A stretch of 64,000 bases of DNA from Achromobacter sp. UMC71 (GTDB taxonomy: Bacteria > Pseudomonadota > Gammaproteobacteria > Burkholderiales > Burkholderiaceae_B). The stretch is from positions 102,150 to 166,149 of the forward strand of contig NZ_LZZT01000039.1 of assembly GCF_014170305.1 (NCBI RefSeq). Reading direction: 5' to 3'. Both the position numbers and the translations under genes were made by a program. Of the stretch, positions 24,401 to 33,879 are shown one piece after another (position 1 is the first letter of the stretch; the number at the start of each line of letters is the position of its first letter). Under the pieces are notes generated by a model. It made no database searches. It saw only the letters and a program-made list of their open reading frames with translations, and was not told the origin of the DNA.

Positions 24401-27400
24401 CGCCCAGTACCGAGCCGAAGCCGTCCGTCTGGCTCATCAGCTCGTCAAAGGCCCGCGGCAGGTTGTAGGCCTCGCGCCCCAGGGCATCGACGATGGGGTT
24501 GCCCTGCGCGTCGCGCGCCGTGTCGGCGGGCGTGCCCGCGGTGTAGATGCCGTAATGGGAACCCTGCTGGAAATTGCCGCCCGCCAGGATGTCCAGATCG
24601 CCCCGCCCCGTGCGGATCACACTGAAGATGGGCGACTCGCCCAAGAGCCCGAAGCTCAGGTCCTGCAAATAGTGAGGATCGGACAGCTTCACATGACCGC
24701 GGTCGCCCAACTGCGAGGCCGGCCGCAGCGCGCGGGTGTCCGCCGAATCCAGGTCGGCGCCGCCCGCCAGCCGCAGGCTCCACGATGACGCTCCGGCGCC
24801 CAGCATGGGCGCGACGGCCCAGATACGGCCTTGCACGCCATCGGCGTCCAGATCGCGCAGGTCCACGGTGTTGCCCTGGAAGCGCAGATCGGTGCCGGAA
24901 GGCAGGTACGCGCCGGGTGCCAACGCCAGGTCCCCCGACAGTGCCAGGGGCGCATTGAAGATGGACAGCGGTGTGCCCTTGGGAACGGTAAAGGCCTGGA
25001 CCGCAATGAGCTGGTTCAGTGCCATGCCAGCCCCCAGCGTCGACCCGGCCGGCAGCGTCAAGGCCGCCGGCAACACGCTGCCCTTGGCATAGCGCGTGCC
25101 GTCCACCGCCACCACGTCGGCCCCCAACACCGTCCCCGCTGGCAAGGTCAGCGGCTGGGCCAGCGTCACCGGCGCCGGCAGGCGCACGTTTGCTTTGAGG
25201 GTGTTGGCGTCGATCGGCAAATCGTAATTCAGGGACTCATTTTCGGTGGTGGGAAACACCGTGCCCCCGGCGCCACCACGCAGCGTCACGGCCCGCGGCA
25301 AAATCAGGCTGCGGCCGGCCAGGTCCACGCCGTTGGCGTCGTCCATGCCGGCGCGGCCGATCAGGCGCCAGGCGCGCGTGTCGTCATCGGTCGCCAGCGG
25401 CGGCGCGAAACCGTCGGTGATGCTGCCGTAGATATTCAAATCGCCCTTGGCCCGCACCAGCAACACGCCGGCCTCGCCGAAGCCGCGTTTGGCCGGATCG
25501 TTGCGATCCGCGCCAGGACCGTAACGGTAGTTGGACAGGTCCAGGTCCCCCTCCACCCGCAAGTCGCCGTCGGCGCTGCGGCTGACGATCTCCACGCCCG
25601 GACGCAGGGAATATCCGCCTAGCCGCGCGCGCAGCGCCGCATTGGCCAGCGCGGCGTTCATGTAGGCGACGCTGTCGGCATCGATCAGGTCCAGATAGGC
25701 CTGGGTGATGACCTGGGGCGTACGGCCGGTGATATCCGGGGCTGCCGCCGACGGCGCGTCGTCGTAGCGCCGGAAGGCGTTGACCGACACCCGTTCGGCG
25801 CCCTGCACGCGCGGCGCGCCCAGGATGTCCAACGCCACATCGTTCGCGCCCAGCCGCGGCGCATTCAGGTCCAGCGTGCCGCGGGCGCGGCCGTCGTTCA
25901 AGCCAGGGCCGGTGCCCGTGGCCACGGCAGTGCCGGCGCGCAGGTCAATCGCCGCGCCGGCGCCCAGCAGCAGGCGGCCCTGCGTGGCGGTCAGTTCCAC
26001 CACCGCGCGGTTGGGGCTGTCGATAATGTCGCCGCGGCTGTCCACGCGCAGCAGCGTGCCGTGCGCATCAAGCGTGCCGTTGACGATCAGGTCTCGCATC
26101 GCCGACAGGCGAATGCTTCCCACCTGCGCGCCGCTGGCGTCGATCAGGCCGTTCACCGTCAGGCTGCCGCCGTCGACCGCGATGTTGACGCGCCGGGCCT
26201 TGACCTCGTTGCCGATGACCAGATCGCCGCGCTTGATCTGGAAGGCCCGCGAGCCGGTCACACCGCCTTCATTGAGCCGCTGGTTCAGCGCCACGAAACC
26301 GGCGATGGCCTGGCCGCGCAGCGCGATGCCGCCGGCCTCGAACGGCACGATCGTGCCGCCCGCGTCATACTCGCCGCTGGCCTGCCCGCGAATGATGCCG
26401 CGCAGGTCAATCAGCCCCGCGCCGGCATCCAGCGCGGTAGCGGTGAGCCTGCCCGCCTGGTTGTGGCGCGCCGACAGGTCGATGACCGAGCCGGCCGCCT
26501 GCAGGATGTTGCCCTGGCGGCTTTCCAGGTCCACATCGCCGCCCCAGCCGTAGCGGGTCTGGTCCATCAAGGTCACGGCGCGGCCAGCCAGATCCAGCCG
26601 GGCGCCGTCGGCCAGCGTCAGGCCCTGTTCGGCTTGCACCGTCAGTTTGCCGCTGGGCAGGACGATGGCACTGGCCAGCTCGACCTGCTTGCCTTGCAGC
26701 GTCAACGTGGCGCCCCACGGCGCCGACGTGTCGGCCGGGGCTGCCCCGGCGCCACCCAGCCGCAGCAGGCCGCCCGAGGCCAGACGCATCACCGAGCCTT
26801 CCGAGCCCGTCAGCATGGGGGTATGCATGACCAGGGCGCCGCCCTGGTACTGGAACTTGCCGTCGACGAAATCGCCGCGCGACTGGTAGACCTCCAGACT
26901 GCCCTCGCCGCCCGCGACGATGCGCTCGGCGGCGGCAAGCGACACGGTGGCAAAGCCCAGGGCCTGGCGCCGCATTTGCTGGTGCGGAATCTGCAGGGTG
27001 CCGTTGGCGTCGCCCAGCACGATGCGGCGCGCGCTCAGGTTCAAGCTGCCCAGGCCCGTGCCGGCCCCGCCGGTGGCGATGGCGCCGGGTTCGGCATTGG
27101 CGACGCCGTTCCACACCAGCGTGTCGGTGGACAACGTGGCCACGTCGGAGGCCGTGCCGTAGCCGTAGATGGCGGGCGTGTTCAGCACCAGTTGGGCCAG
27201 GCTGGACTTGCCGGTGGCGGCATCCAGCGTGCTCAGGTTGACGGTGCCGAAGAAGTTGATCGAATCGCGCAGCGAGAGGATCACGCGTTCCAGCGCGGGC
27301 GCGCCGACGCGGGTGTCGCCGTCCAGCAAGCGCCGCAACAGGTCCTGGGACAGGCGCAGGCCGCTGGGCAGGACGCCGCGCGCCTGCGCGTCGGCCAGCG

Positions 27401-30400
27401 CGGCGTCGCTACCGGCGTTCAGGCTGCTGGCCGCAACCACCAGGTTGCGCGTGCCGTAGCGCAAGGCGTCGTGCAGTACCAGGTTGTTGCTGCCGAAGAC
27501 GACCGAGCCGTCCGAGTAAAGCTGGGCGGGGCCGCCGCAGGCGGTGGAAGCGCAGGCACCCAGTTCGATCTTGCCGGATTGCGCGTCGATGCCGTTGGTG
27601 AAGTCCAGCCAGCCGTTGGACACAGCCAGGATGATGTTGCCGCTGCCGCCGCCGTACTGGTAGCCCTGGCGCGCGTCATAGGGCGCGGCGCCCGTGCCCA
27701 GCGCATTGATGGACGCGCCCTGTTCGACCGAGACCGACTTCAGCTGCGGGGCAATCAACATGACCTCCGGCGCACGCAACCGCGCGCCGGACCGCAGGAT
27801 CACATCGCCACCGCCCCTGGACGTGACGACCAGCCGGGGGTCGGAGCCGGATACGGGTTGATAGGTCCAGCCGCCCAGCGATATCCGGCTGGCGCCCACT
27901 GCGTTCAGGTCTTTGTCCCGGATCGCGACGCTTGCCGGATTGGCAATGCCCGGGGCATTGACGATTTCCAGGGCGGCGCCGTCGGTACGCACCACCAGTT
28001 GGCCGCCGTAGCCGCCTTCGCCCCGCGTGAAGCGTGCCTGGCCATCGAAGCGCAACGCAGGCGAGTCACTGGCTGCGGGAACATTGCGGTAGTAGAACTC
28101 CAGCGCTGCCGCGTCTGCCGGCAGCATCGGGCGCGGCTGGCCGCTGCGTGTGGCCTGGGCCAACACGAACGCCCGATAATCCATTTCGTTGTACTGGGCG
28201 TGCCGCCGCAGCACATCTCCCGGCGTGACCAACGCCTGCCGCGGCATGCCATCCGCAGTGCCGGTATTGGATACGCCGCGCGTGGCCGCCACCGACCACG
28301 AACCGCCTCGCAGCGAACTGGCCGCTCCGCCCAGCGCGCCCTGCCCCAGTTCGACGCGGAAGGCGCCGGGCAACAAGGCGTAATAGGACGGCAGCAAGGT
28401 GTAGGTGCCCGCGGGCAAGCCGGGAATCCCCGCCCCGAGCGTGACCGTCTGTCCCGGCCGCGGACGCGATCCCGCGTAGCCTGCCGCGTCGTCGCGCGGC
28501 GCCACGGGGGCATAGCCGTCCGTCAAGCCGGGAACAATGGCGTATACCGGACGCTCGCCCAACGTCGGCAGATCGAATCCGCCCGTCACGGGATCAAAGC
28601 GCGGCAAGGGATGGAACAACGGATCTGTCGACCCCCCACGCCCGCTCACGAAGCCCGCGCCTGCCAGCGTCCCGCCGCCGGATAGATCGATGACCGCGCC
28701 CGGCGCTACCGTGATCGCACCGCCCAGCAGCGAGACCCCGCGCACCAGGTCGGAGAACCCCATGCCGCCGACGCCGGTGTTCTCGACCGCCACGCCCTGG
28801 TACAGGTAGCTCAGGCCGTCGATCGTGCCGCCGTAGGGAATGGTCAGGCCCGCGGCGCTGACCGATGTCAGGCTGCCGGGTAAAAGCCGCAGCTGCCGGT
28901 TGATGCCGTTGATTCCGATACCCAAGACGATGCGGCCCAGGGGCGCAAATACGGCGCCGCCCTGTTCGACGTTGGGCGCGTTCAGCGTCAAGGCGCCGAA
29001 CACGGACAACGGCGCCACGGCCGCCGACGGGCCCGCCACGCCCTGAACCCGCAGGACCCGGCTGGCGTCGTAGGGCAAGCCCACGCCCTGCCACCCCGCC
29101 ACGGCCAGGCCCTTACTGCCGGTCGCCGGGTAGACGCGCTGGGCGGCCAGCACCAAGTCACCCGCCGTCAGGACGGCGCTGGTAGCCAGGTGACCGCTCA
29201 AAGGGATATCGCCAGCCCCCGGATCGGCCGGCAGAAAGCGCAGGTCACCGCGGCTGCGCAGCGCCAGCGTGTCGTAGCCGCGGCGCTCAATCGCGAGCTG
29301 GCCGCCGTTGTTCAGCCGGGCAACGCCAGACATACCGGTGTTGACGCGGTTGCGGATATCGATGTGATCGGCCTCGACCTGCAGTAGCGCCGCCGCCGGC
29401 AACGCCGACGGCTTCCAGGCATTGAGCGTGGCGTCCACTCCTTGCGCGATGGCGGGCGTCAGGCCGGTGCGCCCGCTCAACAGCACATACGGCGCCAGGA
29501 GGCGGACCGTGGCGCCCGCCTGCGTATTACCCAGCGCGCCCTGATACAGGCTGATGGACTGCCGCGCCTGCAGCGTCACGTCGCCATCGAAGGTCAGCAG
29601 GTCGCGGGCATACAGCGACACATCGCCAAAGCCGCCGGCGGCGATCTGATCCACGCCGATACGTCCCACGCCGTGGGTCAGCGCAGCGTTTGCCGGCGTG
29701 GCGCCGGCCGGCAACAGGCTCGGGCCCGCCGCTTGGGTGACGAGCAGTTCGCGCGGACGAATCAAGGCATCGGGCGTGCCCGTGGCATACAGCGGCGTGT
29801 CGAGCTTGAGCGACAAGGCGCCGCCGGCCGCGTCCGGGGCGCCGGCAGCGGCCCGCATCGTCCCGTCCAGGTACAGGCCTGCCATGGCCGCCAAGGCGAT
29901 TTCACCGCCCTTGCCGCCGATCCGCCGTGCGCCCGCGCCCGCGCCGTCGTCCTGCGCAACATCGACGGTCATGACGGAACCCGATGCGTCCAGCACCGCG
30001 CCGGGCCGGATCACCACGAATTCACCGTCGATGGCGATGCGGCCGCCATCCCATTGCTTGCCATAGCGCCGGCCGCGAGCATCCACCGCCGCCGCGGCGA
30101 TGCCGGCCACGTCCAGCCGTGCCCCGGACTCGACCCACACCGAGTTGAGCAGGCCGCCCAGTTGCGCGGTGGTGCCGGTGTCATCCGCGCCGCGCGCCAC
30201 CACGATTTGCCCGCCGGGCGCGCGCAGCGTGCCCTGAATCCGCATCAAACCACGCGCTTGCAACCGGATGGCCTGGCCCGGGTCCACCTGCACCACGGCG
30301 CCTTCGCCGATCCGCAGCGTCCCGGCCGGCGTCGATGCCGACGGCACAAAGGACGACAGCGACAGGCTCGCGCCCAGGCGCTGGGCCATTCTGCCGGTTG

Positions 30401-33400
30401 CCGCGTTCTCCTGGAACAGCGGCGGCGTCCACAGCGCCAGCGTCTCGTCCAGCGTCAGCGCCCGCGGATCCGGCGTCTGGGATTTCAGGCGATACACCGG
30501 CATCGCGACGTCCAGCCGCATGCCGTCGGCAACCGTCAGGTCCTGGACGCCGTTGACCTCGTAGCGCGCAAAGCCGCGTTGGAACAGCTCGCCCCGCAGC
30601 AGCAGGCCATCCGTACCGGCGCTGGCGCCGGCCGCGTCGCTGATCAGCACGCGGTTCGCGCCCAGGCGCAGGGTGCCTCCGCCGGCCACGCCATAGCCGT
30701 GCACCATGCCGTCCAGCGTCACGCCGACCGGCCCGGGCCCGGGCACGCTGTTTTCCGGACGCGCGATTTCCAGCGTCACGTCCCCACCCTTGCCGCCGAC
30801 CAGCTTGCCCTTGATGTCCAGCACCGCACCCGACCGCGCGTCCAGCAGGCTGCCCGCGGCCACCGCCACCGCGCCGGTACTGCGCAGTGCGATCTGGCCG
30901 CCGTTGCGCCAAGCCAGGGCATCCGTATCTTGCGGCGTGCGCCGCAGATTGGCCCAGCGGCCGCTGACGTCAATCGTCGCGTCCGAGGCCACCTCGACGC
31001 GCGCCGACGCATTGGCTGCGGGCGGCAGCCACGCGTCGCGCGCCACGCCCGGCAACACGTTGCCGGCGGCAACCCGGCCCGCTCGCGCCGTCAGGCCGCC
31101 CTGAATGCTCACGTTCGGCGCATACAGTTCGATCAGCCCCCCCGCTGCCACCTGCAGGCCTCGTTTGACCGTCACGTCGCTGGACGCGACCGCGGTGATC
31201 TGCCCCAACCCCAGTTCGCTCAGCGCGGCCGCGTCCAGCCAGACCGTATCCCGGCGCTCCGGTGGCAAGGCATCATTCCAGCCCAGCGTCGCCGCCAGCG
31301 GCGCCATGCCGTCCGTGAACAGAATTTGCTTGGCCGCCGCCGCCAGGTCGTAGCCCGAGCTGAGGAGGTTGCCGCTGGTGACCTGGCCCGGCACGTAGCG
31401 GCCCACGATCAACTGGCCGGCCTGTGCCCGGGCCAGCTGCGATTGCTGATAGCCCGTTTGCTGCCGCAGCCCCGCTTGCACCGCCTGGCGCGCCTGGGTT
31501 TGGCGTTCACCCTGGAAAGCCTCGCCGACGATCTGGCCCTCGACCACCGCCGAACGGGTGCCGATCACCAGCCGGCCGGCATCCCGCCCGGCCGTGTAGC
31601 CGTCTTCGTAGCGCTCGCGCGGCGCCAGCAACGCATTGTAGAAATAGCGGGTGGCGTTCTGGCCCCAGCGCGCGTGCGTATCCTCGAAGCCGCGATACAG
31701 CCCTTTGTACAGCAGGTCTCCGGGCGCCTTGGATATCTCGTACAGGCGGCCATCTTCGCCCCGCACCCAGCTTTGCTTGATGGTGCCGGCGGCCACGTCC
31801 AGCGTGCCGCCCGAGATATTGATCAATGATCCCTGGCGGGCGACCAGCTCGCCGCCTTCCACCGTGACCGTGCCGCCCACCGCGGCCCACTCGCCGATGC
31901 CGTGGCCGGTGGTGCCCAGGTAGCCGCCCACTTCAAGCAAGCCCCCGCCGGTGTACCAGCGATCGCGTTCGTACCCGTTCACACCCTTGGCCACCTGCAC
32001 CAGCGCACGGCGGTCGACCCAGATATCGCTGTTGTTCAAGGTCTTGCCGTCACGGCTGAGCGGCGCGTCGCGCAGTTCGTTGCCCTGGATATTGATCTTC
32101 AGATTGTTCGATTCCATCGACACTTTCACGCCCACCGCGCCGGCCACGTCCAGCACCGCGCCGTCGCCCAGCAGCGTGCGCCTGGTGGCGGCAATGGCGA
32201 TCTGGCCGCCCGTTGCCAGCGCCAAGGCGCCGCCCTGCACGTCCACGGTAGCGCCGCTGGTGATCTCGATGCGCGATTGATCGCGACGGTCGGGCAAGGC
32301 ACTCAGGTGGTCGAAGGCCTGGCCTGCCTGCCGATAGGGATCGGCCGGGCCGGCCGCCAGGCCCGCCAGCGCGTCGCGCTGCGCGTCCAGCGCGGTCGTG
32401 CCGTCGTCCTGTACCAGGACCAGCGTGGTGGAGTCCTGGCCCAACAGTACGCTGCCGGTACCGTCGGTCGTGGAGTTCAGCAGGTGCACGGTGCCCCTTG
32501 CGGTCACTGACGTGGTGGAGACGGCCACGCCCTGCTGGCGCACGTCGTGCCCGGTCAAGGTGATATCGCCTAGCGGCGCCAGGATCAGGCCGGTATTGGC
32601 GGCCACCCCCGCCTGGCTGCCGGCGTTGCGGCGCGCGGATACCTCGTTGCCGCGGGTGGTGGAGATGATATTGGCGTCCGACCCCAGCCCGCGCCGGATG
32701 ATGAAGGTGTCGCCGGCCGCCAGCAGCGCCTGGCCGTTGGGTGCCGAAATCTGGCCGGCGTTATGGACCTCGCGGCCCAGCAGCAGCACATAGCCGCCGC
32801 CTTGGGTTACGCCATTGGGCGCGGCCGTCTGGATGCGGGCGCCGGCCTCGACGCGCACGTCGCCGGTGGCATTACCGGCGCGCGCGGCGTCGCCCAGGCC
32901 AGTCAAGTCATTGCCGAAGCTGGGCGTATAACGTTCGTTGGCGCCGTCGCCGGTCTTGCCGCTGTATAGCCCCTTTCTGAACTGGTCGTCGCTCATGCCC
33001 ACCGCGGCAGCCACCAGGTTGCGCGTGTTGACCTGGCTGCTGCCCGAGAAAACGACGCCATTGCGGTTGATCAGCATCACCGTGCCAGGGGCCTGGATCT
33101 GCCCCTGGATCTGGCTGGGGCGCGCTTGGGGATCATTCACGCGGTTCAGCACCGACCACGCCGTGCCCTGCTGCTGGAAGGCGACCGTGGTGTTGCGGCC
33201 GACGTTGAAGGTCTCCCAGTTCAGGATCGCCTTGTCCGCTGTCTGCTCGACCGTGACGACGGTGCGCCCGCCCGCCACGGCCTGGGACCCCGCCGACAAG
33301 GGGCGGGCATTCAACCATCCCGCTGTCAACGGATTGGCGTCAACCTTCAGGCCGCCCTCGGCCAGGCCGTCCGGCACGGACGACCCCTGGTTTATCGCGG

Positions 33401-33749
33401 CCTGGCGCGCGGCGGCCTGCGCCGCCTGCTGGGCGGCAATGGCTGCTGCGCCCCGGTTCAGATTAGCCAGCGAGCGCTGCAACTGCTCGTTGGCGCGCTG
33501 CTGGTCGCGCAGCGTCGACGGGATACCGGCCAGCCCCCCGCCCGGCAAACGCCCGGTCGCCGCGGTCTGCGCCTGCGTGGCGCGCTTGTCGGAGAACCAG
33601 CCGGGCCCGAACGCCGGGCCGGCCGCCAGCGCCGGCGTTGCCGACAAAGCCAGCACCAGGGCATGCATGGCTGGCGACAACCGGAATGCCGGAATGCTTC
33701 GCGCGCTGCGATTGCCGTTACGGGTTGCCCTGCCTGCGTGCTGATTCAT
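21438..33749 (-). CDS. Giant filamentous-haemagglutinin-like exoprotein (PdtA-like, 4103 aa)
   Basis: 4103 residues, the largest gene here. A signal peptide (about 1-43, ending ATPALAAGP) is followed by a Gln/Ala-rich stretch (55-120) and the TPS/haemagglutination domain (about 130-290), with NWETFNVGRNTTVAF and NRNGVVFSGSSQVNTRNLV in place of the usual NPNGI block. Thousands of residues of beta-helix-type repeats follow, then a DUF3739-like C-terminal region (about 3100-3900, SGYWLW/SVEGFTGLGTLGGGN type) and an Ala/Gln/Pro-rich tail. Cys is almost absent. Such proteins are secreted surface adhesins, normally exported by a TpsB partner, which is not encoded in this window. Length and position beside the PstS-like genes match P. 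aeruginosa PdtA. Confidence 0.9.
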   Translation of the reverse strand: MNQHAGRATRNGNRSARSIPAFRLSPAMHALVLALSATPALAAGPAFGPGWFSDKRATQAQTAATGRLPGGGLAGIPSTLRDQQRANEQLQRSLANLNRGAAAIAAQQAAQAAARQAAINQGSSVPDGLAEGGLKVDANPLTAGWLNARPLSAGSQAVAGGRTVVTVEQTADKAILNWETFNVGRNTTVAFQQQGTAWSVLNRVNDPQARPSQIQGQIQAPGTVMLINRNGVVFSGSSQVNTRNLVAAAVGMSDDQFRKGLYSGKTGDGANERYTPSFGNDLTGLGDAARAGNATGDVRVEAGARIQTAAPNGVTQGGGYVLLLGREVHNAGQISAPNGQALLAAGDTFIIRRGLGSDANIISTTRGNEVSARRNAGSQAGVAANTGLILAPLGDITLTGHDVRQQGVAVSTTSVTARGTVHLLNSTTDGTGSVLLGQDSTTLVLVQDDGTTALDAQRDALAGLAAGPADPYRQAGQAFDHLSALPDRRDQSRIEITSGATVDVQGGALALATGGQIAIAATRRTLLGDGAVLDVAGAVGVKVSMESNNLKINIQGNELRDAPLSRDGKTLNNSDIWVDRRALVQVAKGVNGYERDRWYTGGGLLEVGGYLGTTGHGIGEWAAVGGTVTVEGGELVARQGSLINISGGTLDVAAGTIKQSWVRGEDGRLYEISKAPGDLLYKGLYRGFEDTHARWGQNATRYFYNALLAPRERYEDGYTAGRDAGRLVIGTRSAVVEGQIVGEAFQGERQTQARQAVQAGLRQQTGYQQSQLARAQAGQLIVGRYVPGQVTSGNLLSSGYDLAAAAKQILFTDGMAPLAATLGWNDALPPERRDTVWLDAAALSELGLGQITAVASSDVTVKRGLQVAAGGLIELYAPNVSIQGGLTARAGRVAAGNVLPGVARDAWLPPAANASARVEVASDATIDVSGRWANLRRTPQDTDALAWRNGGQIALRSTGAVAVAAGSLLDARSGAVLDIKGKLVGGKGGDVTLEIARPENSVPGPGPVGVTLDGMVHGYGVAGGGTLRLGANRVLISDAAGASAGTDGLLLRGELFQRGFARYEVNGVQDLTVADGMRLDVAMPVYRLKSQTPDPRALTLDETLALWTPPLFQENAATGRMAQRLGASLSLSSFVPSASTPAGTLRIGEGAVVQVDPGQAIRLQARGLMRIQGTLRAPGGQIVVARGADDTGTTAQLGGLLNSVWVESGARLDVAGIAAAAVDARGRRYGKQWDGGRIAIDGEFVVIRPGAVLDASGSVMTVDVAQDDGAGAGARRIGGKGGEIALAAMAGLYLDGTMRAAAGAPDAAGGALSLKLDTPLYATGTPDALIRPRELLVTQAAGPSLLPAGATPANAALTHGVGRIGVDQIAAGGFGDVSLYARDLLTFDGDVTLQARQSISLYQGALGNTQAGATVRLLAPYVLLSGRTGLTPAIAQGVDATLNAWKPSALPAAALLQVEADHIDIRNRVNTGMSGVARLNNGGQLAIERRGYDTLALRSRGDLRFLPADPGAGDIPLSGHLATSAVLTAGDLVLAAQRVYPATGSKGLAVAGWQGVGLPYDASRVLRVQGVAGPSAAVAPLSVFGALTLNAPNVEQGGAVFAPLGRIVLGIGINGINRQLRLLPGSLTSVSAAGLTIPYGGTIDGLSYLYQGVAVENTGVGGMGFSDLVRGVSLLGGAITVAPGAVIDLSGGGTLAGAGFVSGRGGSTDPLFHPLPRFDPVTGGFDLPTLGERPVYAIVPGLTDGYAPVAPRDDAAGYAGSRPRPGQTVTLGAGIPGLPAGTYTLLPSYYALLPGAFRVELGQGALGGAASSLRGGSWSVAATRGVSNTGTADGMPRQALVTPGDVLRRHAQYNEMDYRAFVLAQATRSGQPRPMLPADAAALEFYYRNVPAASDSPALRFDGQARFTRGEGGYGGQLVVRTDGAALEIVNAPGIANPASVAIRDKDLNAVGASRISLGGWTYQPVSGSDPRLVVTSRGGGDVILRSGARLRAPEVMLIAPQLKSVSVEQGASINALGTGAAPYDARQGYQYGGGSGNIILAVSNGWLDFTNGIDAQSGKIELGACASTACGGPAQLYSDGSVVFGSNNLVLHDALRYGTRNLVVAASSLNAGSDAALADAQARGVLPSGLRLSQDLLRRLLDGDTRVGAPALERVILSLRDSINFFGTVNLSTLDAATGKSSLAQLVLNTPAIYGYGTASDVATLSTDTLVWNGVANAEPGAIATGGAGTGLGSLNLSARRIVLGDANGTLQIPHQQMRRQALGFATVSLAAAERIVAGGEGSLEVYQSRGDFVDGKFQYQGGALVMHTPMLTGSEGSVMRLASGGLLRLGGAGAAPADTSAPWGATLTLQGKQVELASAIVLPSGKLTVQAEQGLTLADGARLDLAGRAVTLMDQTRYGWGGDVDLESRQGNILQAAGSVIDLSARHNQAGRLTATALDAGAGLIDLRGIIRGQASGEYDAGGTIVPFEAGGIALRGQAIAGFVALNQRLNEGGVTGSRAFQIKRGDLVIGNEVKARRVNIAVDGGSLTVNGLIDASGAQVGSIRLSAMRDLIVNGTLDAHGTLLRVDSRGDIIDSPNRAVVELTATQGRLLLGAGAAIDLRAGTAVATGTGPGLNDGRARGTLDLNAPRLGANDVALDILGAPRVQGAERVSVNAFRRYDDAPSAAAPDITGRTPQVITQAYLDLIDADSVAYMNAALANAALRARLGGYSLRPGVEIVSRSADGDLRVEGDLDLSNYRYGPGADRNDPAKRGFGEAGVLLVRAKGDLNIYGSITDGFAPPLATDDDTRAWRLIGRAGMDDANGVDLAGRSLILPRAVTLRGGAGGTVFPTTENESLNYDLPIDANTLKANVRLPAPVTLAQPLTLPAGTVLGADVVAVDGTRYAKGSVLPAALTLPAGSTLGAGMALNQLIAVQAFTVPKGTPLSIFNAPLALSGDLALAPGAYLPSGTDLRFQGNTVDLRDLDADGVQGRIWAVAPMLGAGASSWSLRLAGGADLDSADTRALRPASQLGDRGHVKLSDPHYLQDLSFGLLGESPIFSVIRTGRGDLDILAGGNFQQGSHYGIYTAGTPADTARDAQGNPIVDALGREAYNLPRAFDELMSQTDGFGSVLGAAAASYEPLVTGGQYAAWYPERGGDLLVNVQGDMRGAVRGMPTRFDGLDPRGAAAAPGSYPGYWLWRQGGAGIGQQTAWWINFGTYLPSAFFSTYYTAGISVEGFTGLGTLGGGNLAVNVGGDAGVLDQPATLLNSYSSVQGLVLAVGSTGRVTPDGRRISTGGGDLSLRVGGAINPLRTSFGDSSGNIISPYSDVNGVLTNLRGSITVSARSIGRVDPLYGLADASDLRGMDPRRPTLAAPSGGMAIVTGDAVARLDGRGDVVLGGVGDAGRMFQLAAMPFIHDGVEQPGGANSWFSLWTERTALDLFAAGGAVTPLAATHNDGEAGKNSFQYSASAYAGVFAYPARFSAVAASGSIYYHASARNASTEWVFAPGASGSVELLAGAGLYGGGYRSSVSGADPARVPTPERPAYVAAWDNGLINATNATGAEGSLFAFGVDSAGGRPPVAKAGIARFYAGGDIVGLQTGTVLTFGSGNQYHAARPASIQAGGDIVNLKALILNQQPTDVSRIVAGRDILYANVDIAGPGWLEVTAGRNLTQDDKGRLTSLGLIDGGPATGKGGAGIVASAGGQGDYLAFAKRYLDPANRADPGQPLASQPGKRVKTYEGELADWLRTLHGYTGPAGEARAYFDALPAEQQRVFLRQVYYAELTAGGREYNDTAGPRAGSYARGRQAIAALYPDTDAQGQPIRYQGDITLFGGSGIQTLFGGAIHMMAPGGQMVFGVEGAAPPSTAGIVTQGAGDIQMYAKGSILLGQSRVMTTFGGNILGWSAEGDINSGRGSKSTVVYTPQRRLYDDAGNVTLSPTVPSTGAGIATLNPIPEVPRGDVDLVAPLGTIDAGEAGIRFSGNVNLAALQVVNAANVVGQGKATGVPVLAAVNVAALTSASAAAAGATQGAQDTARQQQAAARRNLPSIINVQILGYGSEPVSGAAADGGAPAGAARPGTAPQPQGYDPRSIFQMVGNGELDPAQKARLTEPEQRGLPGG

Positions 33750-33826
33750 GCCGACTCTCTGATTCTGGGGATGTGCGCAATCGCGCGGCTTGCGGCCGCG
33801 GCTTCCGTCATGATGTGTCCGGAAGA

Positions 33827-33855
33827 TGACAGCGGCGGGAAAAAAGGTGTGGAGT
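33827..33855 (-). promoter_or_regulatory. Shared 29-bp control block before the giant exoprotein gene
   Basis: Matches the block at 36596-36624 at 27 of 29 positions. On the minus strand it runs from ACTCCACACC through a T/C-rich stretch to CGCTGTCA, and continues as CTGTCAT-CTTC-CGGACAC, a fair Pho-box-like repeat. It ends 78 bp before the ATG at 33749. Confidence 0.7.
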
Positions 33856-33879
33856 GGCGTAACACTGCCGGCCGCGCCG

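Noticed and set aside
26061..28685. Very long plus-strand open frames (up to 874 codons) opposite the giant exoprotein gene
   Set aside because: They are by-products of high GC content; the translations are rich in Arg, Gln, His and Ala without any domain, while the minus-strand frame has a signal peptide and clear TPS and repeat domains.
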